A stretch of 64,000 bases of DNA from assembly GCA_026874595.1 (NCBI GenBank), contig CM049307.1:35692862-35756861 (forward strand), given 5' to 3'. Position 1 is the first letter of the stretch. Every line of letters begins with the position of its first letter. Under the pieces are notes generated by a model that was not told where the DNA came from, made no database searches, and was given only the letters and a program-made list of their open reading frames with translations. The stretch comes from Sipunculus nudus. Taxonomy: Eukaryota > Annelida > Sipuncula > Golfingiida > Sipunculidae. A program made the translations under genes and the position numbers. This document shows, piece after piece, positions 34,684 through 46,500 of this stretch.

Positions 34684-35004
34684 GTAATATTTTGAAAAAG
34701 ACTGACCAAAAATACCTATGTATACATATATATAACACTTCATAGTTAAGATGCTACAGCAAAAATGTAATTTCTGCATATGGCAAATTATATATTCAAA
34801 ATGGCGGCATACTAGGCCAAATCATTATCAATCTCAAATCGTAATTATGACCTGCACTATAATATCTTTTTAATTATGGCATAGTTTGACCGAGAGTTCT
34901 ATTTGTTTTGTATTCCTTGGACTTGACAATTATAAATTTGGTACATTGCATAACTTTGCTCATACATTGAGGGAGTTACGCAGAAACAGCTACCTCATTA
35001 TATA

Positions 35005-35054
<50 letters not shown>

Positions 35055-35710
35055 CAATGGAAGCCTTATTGGTCAAAAATCACCAAATATGGAACGGCAG
35101 ACATTAATCAGTACTCAAAGGTGATAAGCATTAGCTATCAAATGTTACATCATAACTGTTATTTGTACTTCGGTTATATATTGATAAAAAAAATGTGGAC
35201 CGACAAAAATATGTGGAAACAATTATCTAATTATATATTCAAAATGGCGGCCTGTCGGGCCAAAATTACCAATAATTCAAATGGTACTTGTCATATCTTC
35301 CCTGTAATATCTTCCAAATGATGGCAAATATTTGTCCAAGAGTGTATTCTTGAATTCCCCACGCTTAACAAGTTAACAACCCAAAACTTTATGCATGCCA
35401 TGAAAACTTTGGTTACATATTGATACAGTTATCCAAAACGGCAGCCTCATTATATATACGAAATGGCGACCTGCAAGGCCAAAATCACCAATGGTCGCCA
35501 GGCAAACAACCATATCCTTATATAACATCAACGTAAATGCATGCATAATCTTCGACGTAGAAAGTTTTTTAATGGATCCCAATTGAATATACGTATATAT
35601 ACTTGGTAGAATATTACGTGTGGGCTCAGTGGTCTGATTATTGTTCACTTGGCAAAGTAATATATGTCATTATGATGTCTAAGTGACCATTAGCTCGCTC
35701 AATAATATAA

Positions 35711-35921
35711 CAGAAGCGGATCCAGGGGGGGGGGGGGTCCAAGGGGTCCGCCCCCCCCCCCCTTTTTCACCCGAAGCAACCTTTTTTAAGGGGTTTTGGA
35801 CATAATTTTGCGGCCTGGACCCCCCCCCCCCTTTCCCAGACCTGATGACCTTTTTTTTAGGAATTTCAACAGTACTCCTGGGTTGGACCCCCCCTTTCCC
35901 TAAATCCTGGATCCGCCCCTG
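35711..35921. mobile_element. MITE with GCGGATCCAGG ends
   Basis: CAGAAGCGGATCCAGG at the left mirrors CCTGGATCCGCCCCTG at the right. TATAA flanks both sides as a perfect 5-bp duplication. The inside is poly-G/C with AAGGGGTTTTGGAC words. A second copy lies at 49504-49719. Confidence 0.75.
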
Positions 35922-36230
35922 TATAATGATGTTTAAGAAATGCTGTTCAGTGCAGGATCATTTTTAAATACTAGGAAGTGCTCCGCACATTTAGCTATTC
36001 TATATTTGAAACGCATACACTGGTGGAGTTCGCCTATAATCAGTATTCATAATATATATTACAATACAAAATCTTCTTTGGACCATACTCCTTTTTTATC
36101 CCTTTTTTCAATGCAGAAATGAGAAGTTCTGCTGTAAAAAAAAATAACTTGCATCCCGCCTGTTATCCCATGCTTCTTCGGATCAGACAATCACCTCAAT
36201 GCTAAACCAAAGACTAAAGGGGTGTTTCCA

Positions 36231-37300
36231 TGTGTCTGTCAGCGTATATGCGTACATGTGCGTGAAAATCGCCACTGGAGCGATTTTCACGCATAGGCCT
36301 ACAGTCCGCGTGAACTAATGGATTCAGGGTAAAAATGACGTCACTTCACCATACTTTTAGGAAGACCTGCTCGATCGACTGTACAAATATATTAGTCTTC
36401 CAGTTCACGCATATACGCGCACATGGAAAGTTGGAAACACACCTATATTTTCACGCATATACGCGCGTATGGAAACACGCCTTTAGTTATATAATTTGCC
36501 GCTACACGGCAGCACCTTTGACCGTGTCCATCGTTCGAGGTCAAGCAAGTTTCACTAGCTCCAAATATCATGTTATCATATAGCACAATTGCCAATGGGT
36601 AATATAGTAATATAGATTTAACATAAACTGAATTTCATGCCTGGAGGAAAAACATTTCTTTCTATTTATTTTTACACTTAAAAAGTGAGGTTGTGTGATT
36701 TGTTCAAAAACTGTTGTCACATCTGTGAGCACTGTCAACTCGGCAGTGACGTCACACACAGGGAAGTCCCCTGTGACTATAAGAATTCAAGATCTCATCA
36801 AAAGCTTAGTATTTCTGACACTGTCAATCACAATTTTTCAGGGAAGAATAAAAACAACATGTATTGTCAGATTTAAGTCATTTCTAAATTTCACCTGTGA
36901 CGTCACACCATGCATGCAGCCAAACTTTTCAAGACCCAGTCTCTGTTCTGGATGAAAAGCTCCATACTCATAACATCACCACATTCTATCAGGTTTACCT
37001 AACCTTCCACGAACAGGCAGTTCGTTCATGAAGACATAATTGCAGAAGTTCCGGACTCCTCGACGTCTATATATACAGACACTGATTCCTACATTTTATA
37101 ACACATATTTTAGTAGCAAATATAATACGAATTAATATAGGCCTAATACGAACGATATGGCTGATATAGATTTCTTTTTTTTGGGGGGGGGGGGGACATA
37201 TATTTGTAACTCTGTAAGGACTAAACTTCTGTAGGTTGATATATATGTCCAACTGAAAAAACCAGTCAATTAACTCATCCAAAGAAAAATTTCGATAAAT
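36231..37300. other. Copy B equivalent of 2280-2870
   Basis: Similar to copy A with small indels: TGACGTCACTTCACCATA, GCCGCTACACGGCA and TAGATTTAACATAAACTGAA blocks occur in both. No gene is recognised. Confidence 0.6.
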
Positions 37301-37309
37301 TTCGAAATG

Positions 37310-37526
37310 ATTGCGCTGTAATGGCAATCATCAAACCTCTTTGAACTGTGAACATGAATCGATTATAAGGTGGCGTTCGCGGTAGTCTGTAGGGATGGAG
37401 GAAACCATGCAGAGGGAGCGGAGAATACCCCTCACCGTGGATCTGGGCCACTGTGCAACGCGCCGGGGATCGAACCGGGATCGCCAGCGGAGAGCGATGA
37501 GCGTTTTACCACTAGACTCTCCACCC
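37310..37526 (-). mobile_element. tRNA-derived SINE, copy B
   Basis: Better preserved than copy A. On the minus strand GAGAGTCTAGTGGTAAAACG is the A-box region, and GGTTCGATCCC (37466-37476) is a perfect B box. The body and the flanks match copy A. Confidence 0.8.
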
Positions 37527-40447
37527 CCTCTAAATTTCGCGTGACAATCTCCATGCGTAAGAAAAAGCTTTGTGACGCCCGCAGTCTGGTACAGCCAACA
37601 CGCGATGTTTTCGACCGTATATACCATTCAATTCTCTTACTTATTCATGACAAATCAAATATTTATATATTTTCACAAGAAAAAAAAAATTCATGACCAA
37701 TTTAAGGTCATTCTCATATTGAAGCATATGAACCCTATATGCCCTTTAACAGGCTTAATCCTCTGACCCATATGTGTGCGTTGCTAGTATCCATGGAATC
37801 TGCTCAGCAATTGCTATTGGAAAAGCTGAAGAATGATCATAAACCTGTATTTTATATAGGCAAAAAATTGAAACGAAACAGCTAATATTCAAGTAGTGCC
37901 ACAAAAGCAAGGGGTAACAAGTTTCCCCAAAATAAGCAGCAATGTACAAAATTTTTAAATAACATTGTAATATAGTCGCTTGGTGAACACCAGAAGGACA
38001 TGTTTCGCGCCGGTCGGTGCTGCGTAAAAGCATCTGCCTCTACAGGTATTTATACAGATTGGCTCCAGAAAAGCTGTTAACAAACAGATAACTGGATGAT
38101 CGAATGCCCACATAATGCAGTCATGAACCAAGATACAAACGGGATGCGTAACATTAATAAAGGTGGTGGCAGCTGTGGCATACAGCTCACATGATCAATA
38201 CACCTACAGGTAAAATTTTGCCCTGGTATATAGGTGCTGTGTTCTTCGAGTATTTTTATATCAAATAACATTTACAATAACATTAACACAATTGTGTTTT
38301 CTCTTGTTCTAGGAAACTGTTAACCATTAAATAAATGAGAAAGTGTCAAAAAATTTGTAACTTATTTTGAATGGGTATTAAATACCGTTCCGCCCATATA
38401 AGTCATCACAGGTGGCGCCACCTGCTGATTACTATATATAATATGGGACGTCGACAACCGACCCTGTGCATCTGCCAAATCACTGAGGCATGGCCAAAAC
38501 CATAGTATGGATTATGAGAGCCCGGAAAATTTATTACATAAGAGACGACGAAGAATCGCCCGCCTAGCTGCTACGCTCCTTAGGCAGCGGAAATCCTGCA
38601 CTTCTAAAGAAGCTACTGACTTTCCGGCTGCCTGCTTTGACCGTTTATGATGCACTTAAACACCAGGTGGCCTGTCTGCTGAAAAAAATGCTGATGTGAC
38701 TAGCAGCTAACCAAATGCTAGTCAACAAACACTCGACAGGCATCAGGCTCCGCCCAGAAACCACGTGTAAGGTCATTCTCTCTGAGCCTGCATGTGGCGT
38801 GTTCAAACGGTTTCCGGGGCGATGAGCGGTCACTCAAAACGAAATTAACAACATTAGCCCCGTGTATTCCTCGCTTGGCTGGTAAACCGTTTTGTCTTCC
38901 AGCACAGGGTCTCATATCTGATTGGGCCAAAACAGTGCTCCCCTCTGGTGTAGAGATTCAGGATACGAGGTCAAAACAAACAGCGCTTACGATATAGGTA
39001 TATAGTAGGTCTATAGGTAAAGCGCTGTGTAAAGAGCGTACCCGTCTGAAAAAGCATATCTTTTAATTAGGTCTTGGTATGTGGCCCCTGTCCATTGAAA
39101 TGCTGCAAAGTTTTATAGAAAAATGATTAGGCCTACTTTGTATAGCTGTATCCATGAGCACGTGCAATGGCAAAAGCTAAGGAAATTTATGGGAATATCT
39201 ATTTTCAAATCGATTTGAAGCGATTTTAGCTATAAGGAGTTGTGATTTTCACTGAAAGTATCTAGGCCTAAAGCCGAATCCTTCGACACTGCAAAAAAAA
39301 AAAAAAAAAAAAGTATATACATATATAGGTAGCTTGCAACACCAGTAGGCCTACTCTTGTTTACGATTAGAACTAACGATAGGCTTATTCAAGATTTATG
39401 GACGTAAAATTTCAGGCCAATTAATACATGCAACTAGGCCTTACTCCTGAGTCATGTCGATCCATTTTTTACCAAGCATAGTACTCTTTCTAAATAATAG
39501 AACGTCTGTGTTTTTTTTTTGTTTGTTTTTCACCCTTTTTATTTCTGTTATGTATTTTGTAATATTTTGTACTGTCGTTTGTACTACTTGTATTAGTTTT
39601 TTTTAAGTATTACGATGTCATATTGCATCATTTTTGTTTATCTTTTTTTCTTTTCTTGTAACTGTTTGAAGTGCAATTTGTATTAATTGCTTTCATGTAT
39701 ATTTTATATGCTTTGTATTTTCTTTGTGTATTGCTTGCATTAGGGGCATTTGGAGTGTATTACGGTATCAAATATTGCATCATTTTTGTTTATCTTCTTT
39801 TTTATTCTTTTCTTAATTTTTACTGTTGGGCTGTGCATTAATTGTCACGGTAGTAATTGCTTTTATGTATTTTTTATTTTCTTTGTGTACTACTTGCATT
39901 AGGGGCATTTGGAGTGTATTAATTATGGTATCATTGCATTTCTATTATTACTATTATTATTATTGATATTTATTTTAATACAACAAAATAATTAATATAT
40001 TACATTGAATATGTTACGTACTATATATATTCCGTATAATCGAATCCATGCAATAATTTTGTATTTTCTTTTTTTTTTTTGTCCATTATATTGTTAATGT
40101 AACATATGCATATATATAAACAAGATTAGTTTTATTTTGTATTGGTTTAAACCAGAATAAATATTTATTAATTGATTCATTGTAAACCTACCGGTGATCC
40201 GGTATAGGTCTATAGATGCAATTTACTGGCCTACGGAGGCTTATTATTATTGAAGTGTGCGCGTGTGTAATGTCCTGAAACTGAAATAGGTCAAATGTGC
40301 GCCTGCATGGACCAGATGTGGCTCACACATCCGTGCAAGTGTCCCGCTTGCAGGAACTGTAGGTCGGTCTTTGTTGTCGTTAGAAAACCCCGCCAGTACT
40401 TTGTTAGGATTGTTTACATCGTGAGCGAGATTCAAGTTCCCGCCAGG
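37527..40447. other. Upstream flank of kinase B with the empty transposon site
   Basis: TCTAAATTTCGCGTGACA at about 37530-37547 is the uninterrupted version of the CACTA-like target. Downstream blocks match 18213-20546. B-specific insertions lie at about 38565-39045 and at 39560-39950. No coding frame is supported. Confidence 0.65.
39560..39950. repeat. Short tandem repeat of about 165 bp
   Basis: ATTGCATCATTTTTGTTTAT occurs near 39622 and 39774, and GCATTAGGGGCATTTGGAGT near 39738 and 39896. Together they give about two and a half units of T-rich sequence, absent from copy A. Confidence 0.7.
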
Positions 40448-40514
40448 TGACGTAGACTTCACAGCCAATGATACTGAATGGTTGGTCACCTTTCAACTCT
40501 GAACTTGGCGCCAA
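40448..40514 (+). promoter_or_regulatory. Kinase B core promoter elements
   Basis: TGACGT (40448-40453), CCAAT (40465-40469) and TTGGCGCCAA (40505-40514) match the order and near-identical spacing seen in kinase A. Their survival in both copies beside less similar flanks suggests function. Confidence 0.5.
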
Positions 40515-40592
40515 CTTTGATCATCAACTGACAGTCAACGCAAGAAGCCAGTGTCATCTCTTTTTATCCTGAAGATTTTAGAGAACTCGAAA

Positions 40593-43500
40593 ATGTTGGA
40601 CGGCGATGTATCATTTCAAGATCTGGAGGAAGTGGGTGAGTATTCGAGATGTCAGATTTGTCTTTTAAATTCCAGTTTAAGCCTTATTTGAATAAATGCA
40701 CGAAACGAAGGTTTGCGTGGAGGTGTGTGCCGCCATGTTGACGGTCGGGAGGTCAGATGGGGACATGCTGCTGTGTGCTGCGCGTGGTCAGTATGTGCCA
40801 GGGCAAGTTGCCCTGCCCAGTCAGCAAAAACATCTATAAAAACTGCTGAGCAACTCACAGTCACGCGCACAGAGAACCCTGGTCTTGTCAGGATAGAACG
40901 CTGAACAGGGCGAGTCAAAATCTGACAGCGGACCACACGTCCGTCGCCTTGACCTGTGTCAGCGTGTGGTGCACGATCAGAAAGATTGAGGCCTTCTGGT
41001 ACTGGTACAGGGTGCGGCGTTTCATCAGACTTTTAGACACACTTTCACAGTTTCTTTGTTTAGACTGATTCTCATTATGTCAGTGAATTGATGTTTCAGA
41101 TTCTAGGCTATAGTCCATTTCATCCCCTCATGTCCACCTGTTTTTTGCTATGAAAATTTTTATTAGTTACATTTCAAGGGAAACAATTATAGTGTAGAGC
41201 AGAGGATTAAAGAACCTAATTTTCAACAAGGTAAATAAATACCTCCCTTACACCTTATTTAAGAAACAGAATTATTTTAAAATATGAGAAATCAGTCTAC
41301 ATTTTACAACATATCAGACCCATTTATGGCGGTCAAGGTCATTGGTCACATGCAAAAACAGCCTCAACTGACAGCTGTTGATTGGATGATCTCATGTAAA
41401 CATTCTAAAAAATATAACCAGCTAAAACAATGATGGCTACTTATGGAGGGACACTTCATATCTGCCAGTTCATGGTGAAGAGACTTAAATGTTGTAAAAC
41501 ATAAACGGCAGATTTATTGTAAATTTCTTGATTGCCATATTAGGTTGTCACTTCCATATGTTAGTTTATTGGAAATTTATGAAAAATATAAACATTTAAG
41601 AAAATTATCAACAAAAAACAGGTGGACAGCATGTGGTGAAACGGACTATAGCTTTGTCAAATCTAAGAGGGTAGCTGTCATTGATCAAAGCCAATTAAAG
41701 GTGTAACTTTAAATTTTAATTAATATCAAAATAAAATAAAGTGTCATCTTTCTTAATTTGTAAATATCAAATAAAAAACCAAATAAGTATACATGGTTAG
41801 AGCAAAACCCATTAAAATTTATAAGGAAACTTCAGTGAGACTTTTCTGATAAGCAAATCTAAGAAGGTAGCTGTCTTTGATCAAAGGTGTAACTTTAATT
41901 AATATCAAAAATTCATAAAGTGTCCTCTTTCTAAATTTGTTAATATATCAAAGCATTACCCATTTAAAATTACAAGGACCCTTCAGTGAGACTTTTTTCT
42001 GAAAAGGCCTGGGACTCGCATTGCACAGATCCAGAATACTGGATAAGATGAAATCTACAGATGTTGTCAACATTCGCTTGATTTCATAATCATATCTGTG
42101 CTAAGATTCATGAAGGGACTGAGCAGATGAGTGCATTATGAAAAATACCAATGTCAATTCAAGTATCTGTGACTTGAGAATTTATAATTTATGCTCGATC
42201 AAATCTCAAGAAAGTTCAGACCTGCAAAGTAACATTCTTACAATCACAGCTGCCAGAGCAAAGTTCAATTTTGTGTCAGAATTTGTCACAAAAGAGTGGG
42301 AGAATTGTCCATCAGAACATGCATACAATGGCTTTACTGAGGATTGGGAATTCAAGTCTCTGTGCATCGCAGTGTCAAATTGAATGAGCCATTATGAGCT
42401 GGTGTCAAAAATATAAACATCTGTGGACGCTGCAGAAACCCCTGCTTCGAATGATCCATTCAGCGCCGTGCCTCTGTAACTCCCGGACTGTTAGCTACGT
42501 CAGGAAACTTGGGAGGATGTTGAGCAAGGATTTGATGATTGAAGGTGTGACATGCGGAGTTCAATTTATTTAAGCATAATCTTTTGTGTGCTGTAGCTCA
42601 TATGGGGACTTCTGTCTTTTACAACCCTTTAATAGAATAAACAAAAAGTGTCAAAACTAATTGATATGTTTTAAATTATTTAAGCACTTTTGTGTATTCC
42701 TTTTAATCTATAGCAAAACTAGATTATAAGGCAAAGCACTCCTTGAATAAAAAAGTTTCCTGTCAAATAAAATTTTGTATATTCAGGGGTCTTCCCAGAG
42801 TGAGCCCTTTTGCCTAAAGAATAACTATTTTCATGATGCATTGGGTAATTTTAAGTTATCACTTGGGCGTTTCATGTAAAAAAAACCCTGAAGTATTCAG
42901 GGGGGAAGGGAAAGGAAAACGACCTTAGAAATTCCTGATATAATGGCCTGATATGGTAAATTAAGTGTATGCTTCATTTTCAAAATGTTTAGCTTGAGAT
43001 AGGGAAATTTTCATTTGTCACTTTGCCATCACAGTTATGAGTGTAGTGTTTTTCTATTCACATGATCTGATTATTGTATTTGCGGTTTCAGACAGTGTAT
43101 CAGGACTGAAGGAGTTCTGTCAGAAGAGGAAAAGAAAGTTTACTGTAAGTTTATTAAAGGAGCATACATCAGCTTTACAGTACAATATAAGTTAAAATGT
43201 TAAGATTAAAGAAAAATGCAGTTTTTTTAAGCCATTTGATTTAACAATCTCATAAGTGATATTCTACATTAGAGTACAAAAAGGTGTTTCATGAGGTATT
43301 GATAATGTCATTTGTATGTAGTTGTGTGTTCATTATTTGGGCCCCGCTGAAATAAGCGGGTGCCCTATAGTGGTCACCCTGGCTGCCCATCTGTCTGTCC
43401 ACAAATTCGTTTCCACAAATGTAATTATGCCTCTGATGCTTCGGATCCTCCACTCCTGCACCTTCATACACAACTATCACTGATTCAAACCTTCTTCTGT

Positions 43501-46500
43501 ATTTGTAGGTATCAGTGGAAGGAAATATTGGATGTGGAAAATCAACATTTCTCAAATACTTCCAGTCTTGTCCAACAGTTGAGGTAAGTGTAGCAAGATC
43601 ATTTCTTAAAAATTGTTTTACGGGGATGCTGTGGTCAGTTTGGTTGCATGGTCCCTTTTCTTTGTAATGTCTTCAGTGACTAAAGGTAGGATATGCTTTA
43701 TTCTGACTCTTATTAGTTATTTATGACAGATAGATGACTGATTGTAGAGTTTCATTTTAAGTGTGGTACTGCTTTTCCCATCAGCAGTCATAAAATTAAT
43801 TTGGAGAAAAACATTTAAAGGCAAACAAATTTGTGCTGCAGCTATTCACCCCCTGTTGTTCCTGCATTCACAGCCTGCTAATATATAAAGCTTTGTAGTT
43901 TGGGCATAAAATGAATTTTACTTGTATAACAGAATTACATCAATTAATCCTGGGTCTTGAAAGTTAAACATAATCCAATATTAGAAGGCAAACCCTGTGC
44001 TGGTTCATTATTATAATATTCCTCTCAAAACTTTCATGTATATTTTTCATGATATGCCATTTTGATATTTTCATGTGTTCACATTTTGTCTGTAGGCATT
44101 GAAGGAACCAGTTGAACAATGGACAGATCTCAGAGGACATAATGCATTGGTAAGTACATATCATTAAACAATTAAGCAGTTCCTGTGAGAGACAGTGAAA
44201 ATTTATACATTTTACTGTAAATTTGATCTCAATGAGTGAACATTTGTGTGAAATATTCGGTAAGTGGTTATTTGAGAGCATTTAGGATATAATTATTGTC
44301 AAGGGGAAACGTGTTGTTTTTAATGCTGTTGTTGTCTGTAGGGTATATTGTGAACATAGTAACTTTTGATGGGCTGTATATTTTCCTTCCAAATTTGACA
44401 CTGATTGTTCGCACCAAAATCTTGGACGAGTTCGAAAACTGGTGAATTTGACCTTTATCTTCTAGGTCAGATCTGTTGAAATGTGAAATTTGTGAAGCAC
44501 ATAACTTTTAAAGTATTTATCATTTTGTCCACAAATTTAGTAAACCAACTCTTCTTACCAAGTTCACGGATGAGTTTGAAACCTGGTGACCTTAAGCAGG
44601 ATCTTCAAGGTCAAATCTGCCGAAGTATAGTTATTGTCTTGTGGACGTGATAACTATTGAAGGCTCTATATTTTCCTAAAAAAATTTGAAACACATTGTT
44701 ATCTGAAAATCTTGGATGAGTTTGAAACAGGGTGACTTTGACCTTGATATTCAAGGTCAGATTTATGCAATTCTAGGATTATTCAGTACTTTGAAAGTAC
44801 TGAAGATTTTTTCTTCAAATTTGACACACCAATTCATTCTGCCAAAAACCCATCTGAGTTTGAAAAGCAGTGAACTTGACCTTCAAGGTCAAATCTGCTG
44901 AAATCTTGAATCATTAAGATAGTGCATGTTTTACCCCTAATGTTTCGGGATTGTCCATGGGGGGGGGGGGGGCAGATGCTGCAAAAACAAAGCCATTCTA
45001 GTTGTTACTTTTATATCATGACAAATGTTAAGTTTTACCAGGTCTCCTGATGATTATTAATTTGCTTTTGGTATTTACTTTTACCAGTAGTATAGCTAAT
45101 TTGTGAGGAAAACTAACTCGATGATCTTATTAATATTGTGGTATCACTGGGAGGCAATATCTTAAATAAAACAAGAAACTGTATATTTATTTTAATAGAA
45201 GTTTATACAATTATTATACAGGAACTGCTGTACAAGGATCCCACAAGGTGGAACTTCTCATTCAACAATTATGCTTTGTTGACCAGGCTTGAAATGCACA
45301 AAAAAGAAGCTGTAAGTTTACACATGTCAATTCATACTTTATGATATTTTCTTCACTTCTTTCAGTTATAATGTAGCTATTATAATACCCTTTTGAATCA
45401 TTTGATGTAAATTCCTTATTTTTCATATTCAGGAGCCAGAATTTAATGTGCTAATTTTTGTCAGTTTCAGTTTTGATTTCCCATGACAAACGTCTAAATG
45501 TATTGGCATTGAGAATGTAGATTTTAATTTCTTTTATTCTGTTCTTCAGTCTTGCTTAGTGAAAATATCATTGTTAAAATCATTAATGAAAGATATATAT
45601 ACTAAAGATCTATATACTGTATTTTAGATAATTGTATCCCCAGACAAAGTCGGGGGATACTATGTTTTCATACCGGTCCCGCCGCCGCCGCCGCCGCCGC
45701 CGCATATAAATCTTGTTGGCGCGATAACCCAAAAAATATTTCACAGAACTTTACCAAACTTGGTATATGTATAGATATGGGTAAGAGGACGACGCCTATT
45801 TAAAATGAGGTCATGACCTTTACTAGGAGAGTGTCCTTGACCTTGAATAGGTCCAATTTTGTGGAAAATCACACAAATTCTTTAATATCTCAAGAAATCT
45901 TGCATGGATTTATCCTAAAATCAAGTTGATGGAAGATCATGGATAGGGTTGTCATGTTCCAGAAACTGGTGGCGCCACCTATTATTCTTTACTTGTTTTC
46001 ATGCCGTTTAATACCCCCAAAATTGCCACCTTACAGTACTGTGAGCATTATAAGTCAAAAACTAATGGATAGATTTCTTTTATATTATGCATATACATAG
46101 GTATGGGTTATGGGATGATGTTTATTTAAATTGGGGTCATGACCTTTCCTATGATAGTGGCCTTGACCTTGAATATTGCCATATATGGTGAAAATCACAC
46201 ACCTCTTATGATATCTCCAGTGTTGATAGCCATATGGATTTCAAACTTGACTTGTATATGTCCCAATGGAAAAGCAAGACCCAAATTGATTTTGGGGTCA
46301 TGAGGTCAAAGGTCAAGGTCACAGGACGCATCTTTAAAAAGATGTGGATGCATTTTAAGCAAAACTTTCATCCCAGGTCTTCCCTCTTGAATATATAGCT
46401 CACTTGCCAATAGTGGATAATCCATATAAATTTTGGGGTCACAAGGTCAAAGGTCAAGGCCACAGGAGCTATCTGTCCAAAAATTAGTTTCTTGATGATA

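Larger units (their letters stand above)
31000..36230. mobile_element. Copy-B-specific block holding a large inverted repeat (foldback-like)
   Basis: Copy A has only about 250 bp here. Sequence at about 31730-32840 reappears inverted at about 34470-35500. For example, AATGTATGAGCAAA near 32138 is matched by its inverse near 34958, and CAAGTGGAAGGAATACAAAA near 32182 by a similar inverse near 34907. Each arm consists of roughly 200-bp units with an ATTTTGGCC...CCATTTTGAAT core. Between the arms is about 1.6 kb with a GGAGCCATGGGTATAACG repeat and no convincing gene. (AT)n tracts lie at about 31080-31112, 32470-32502, 33497-33546, 34624-34681 and 35007-35050. Confidence 0.6.

Noticed and set aside
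34537..35107. Tyr-Ile-rich frames on both strands
   Set aside because: They are translations of (AT)n microsatellites.
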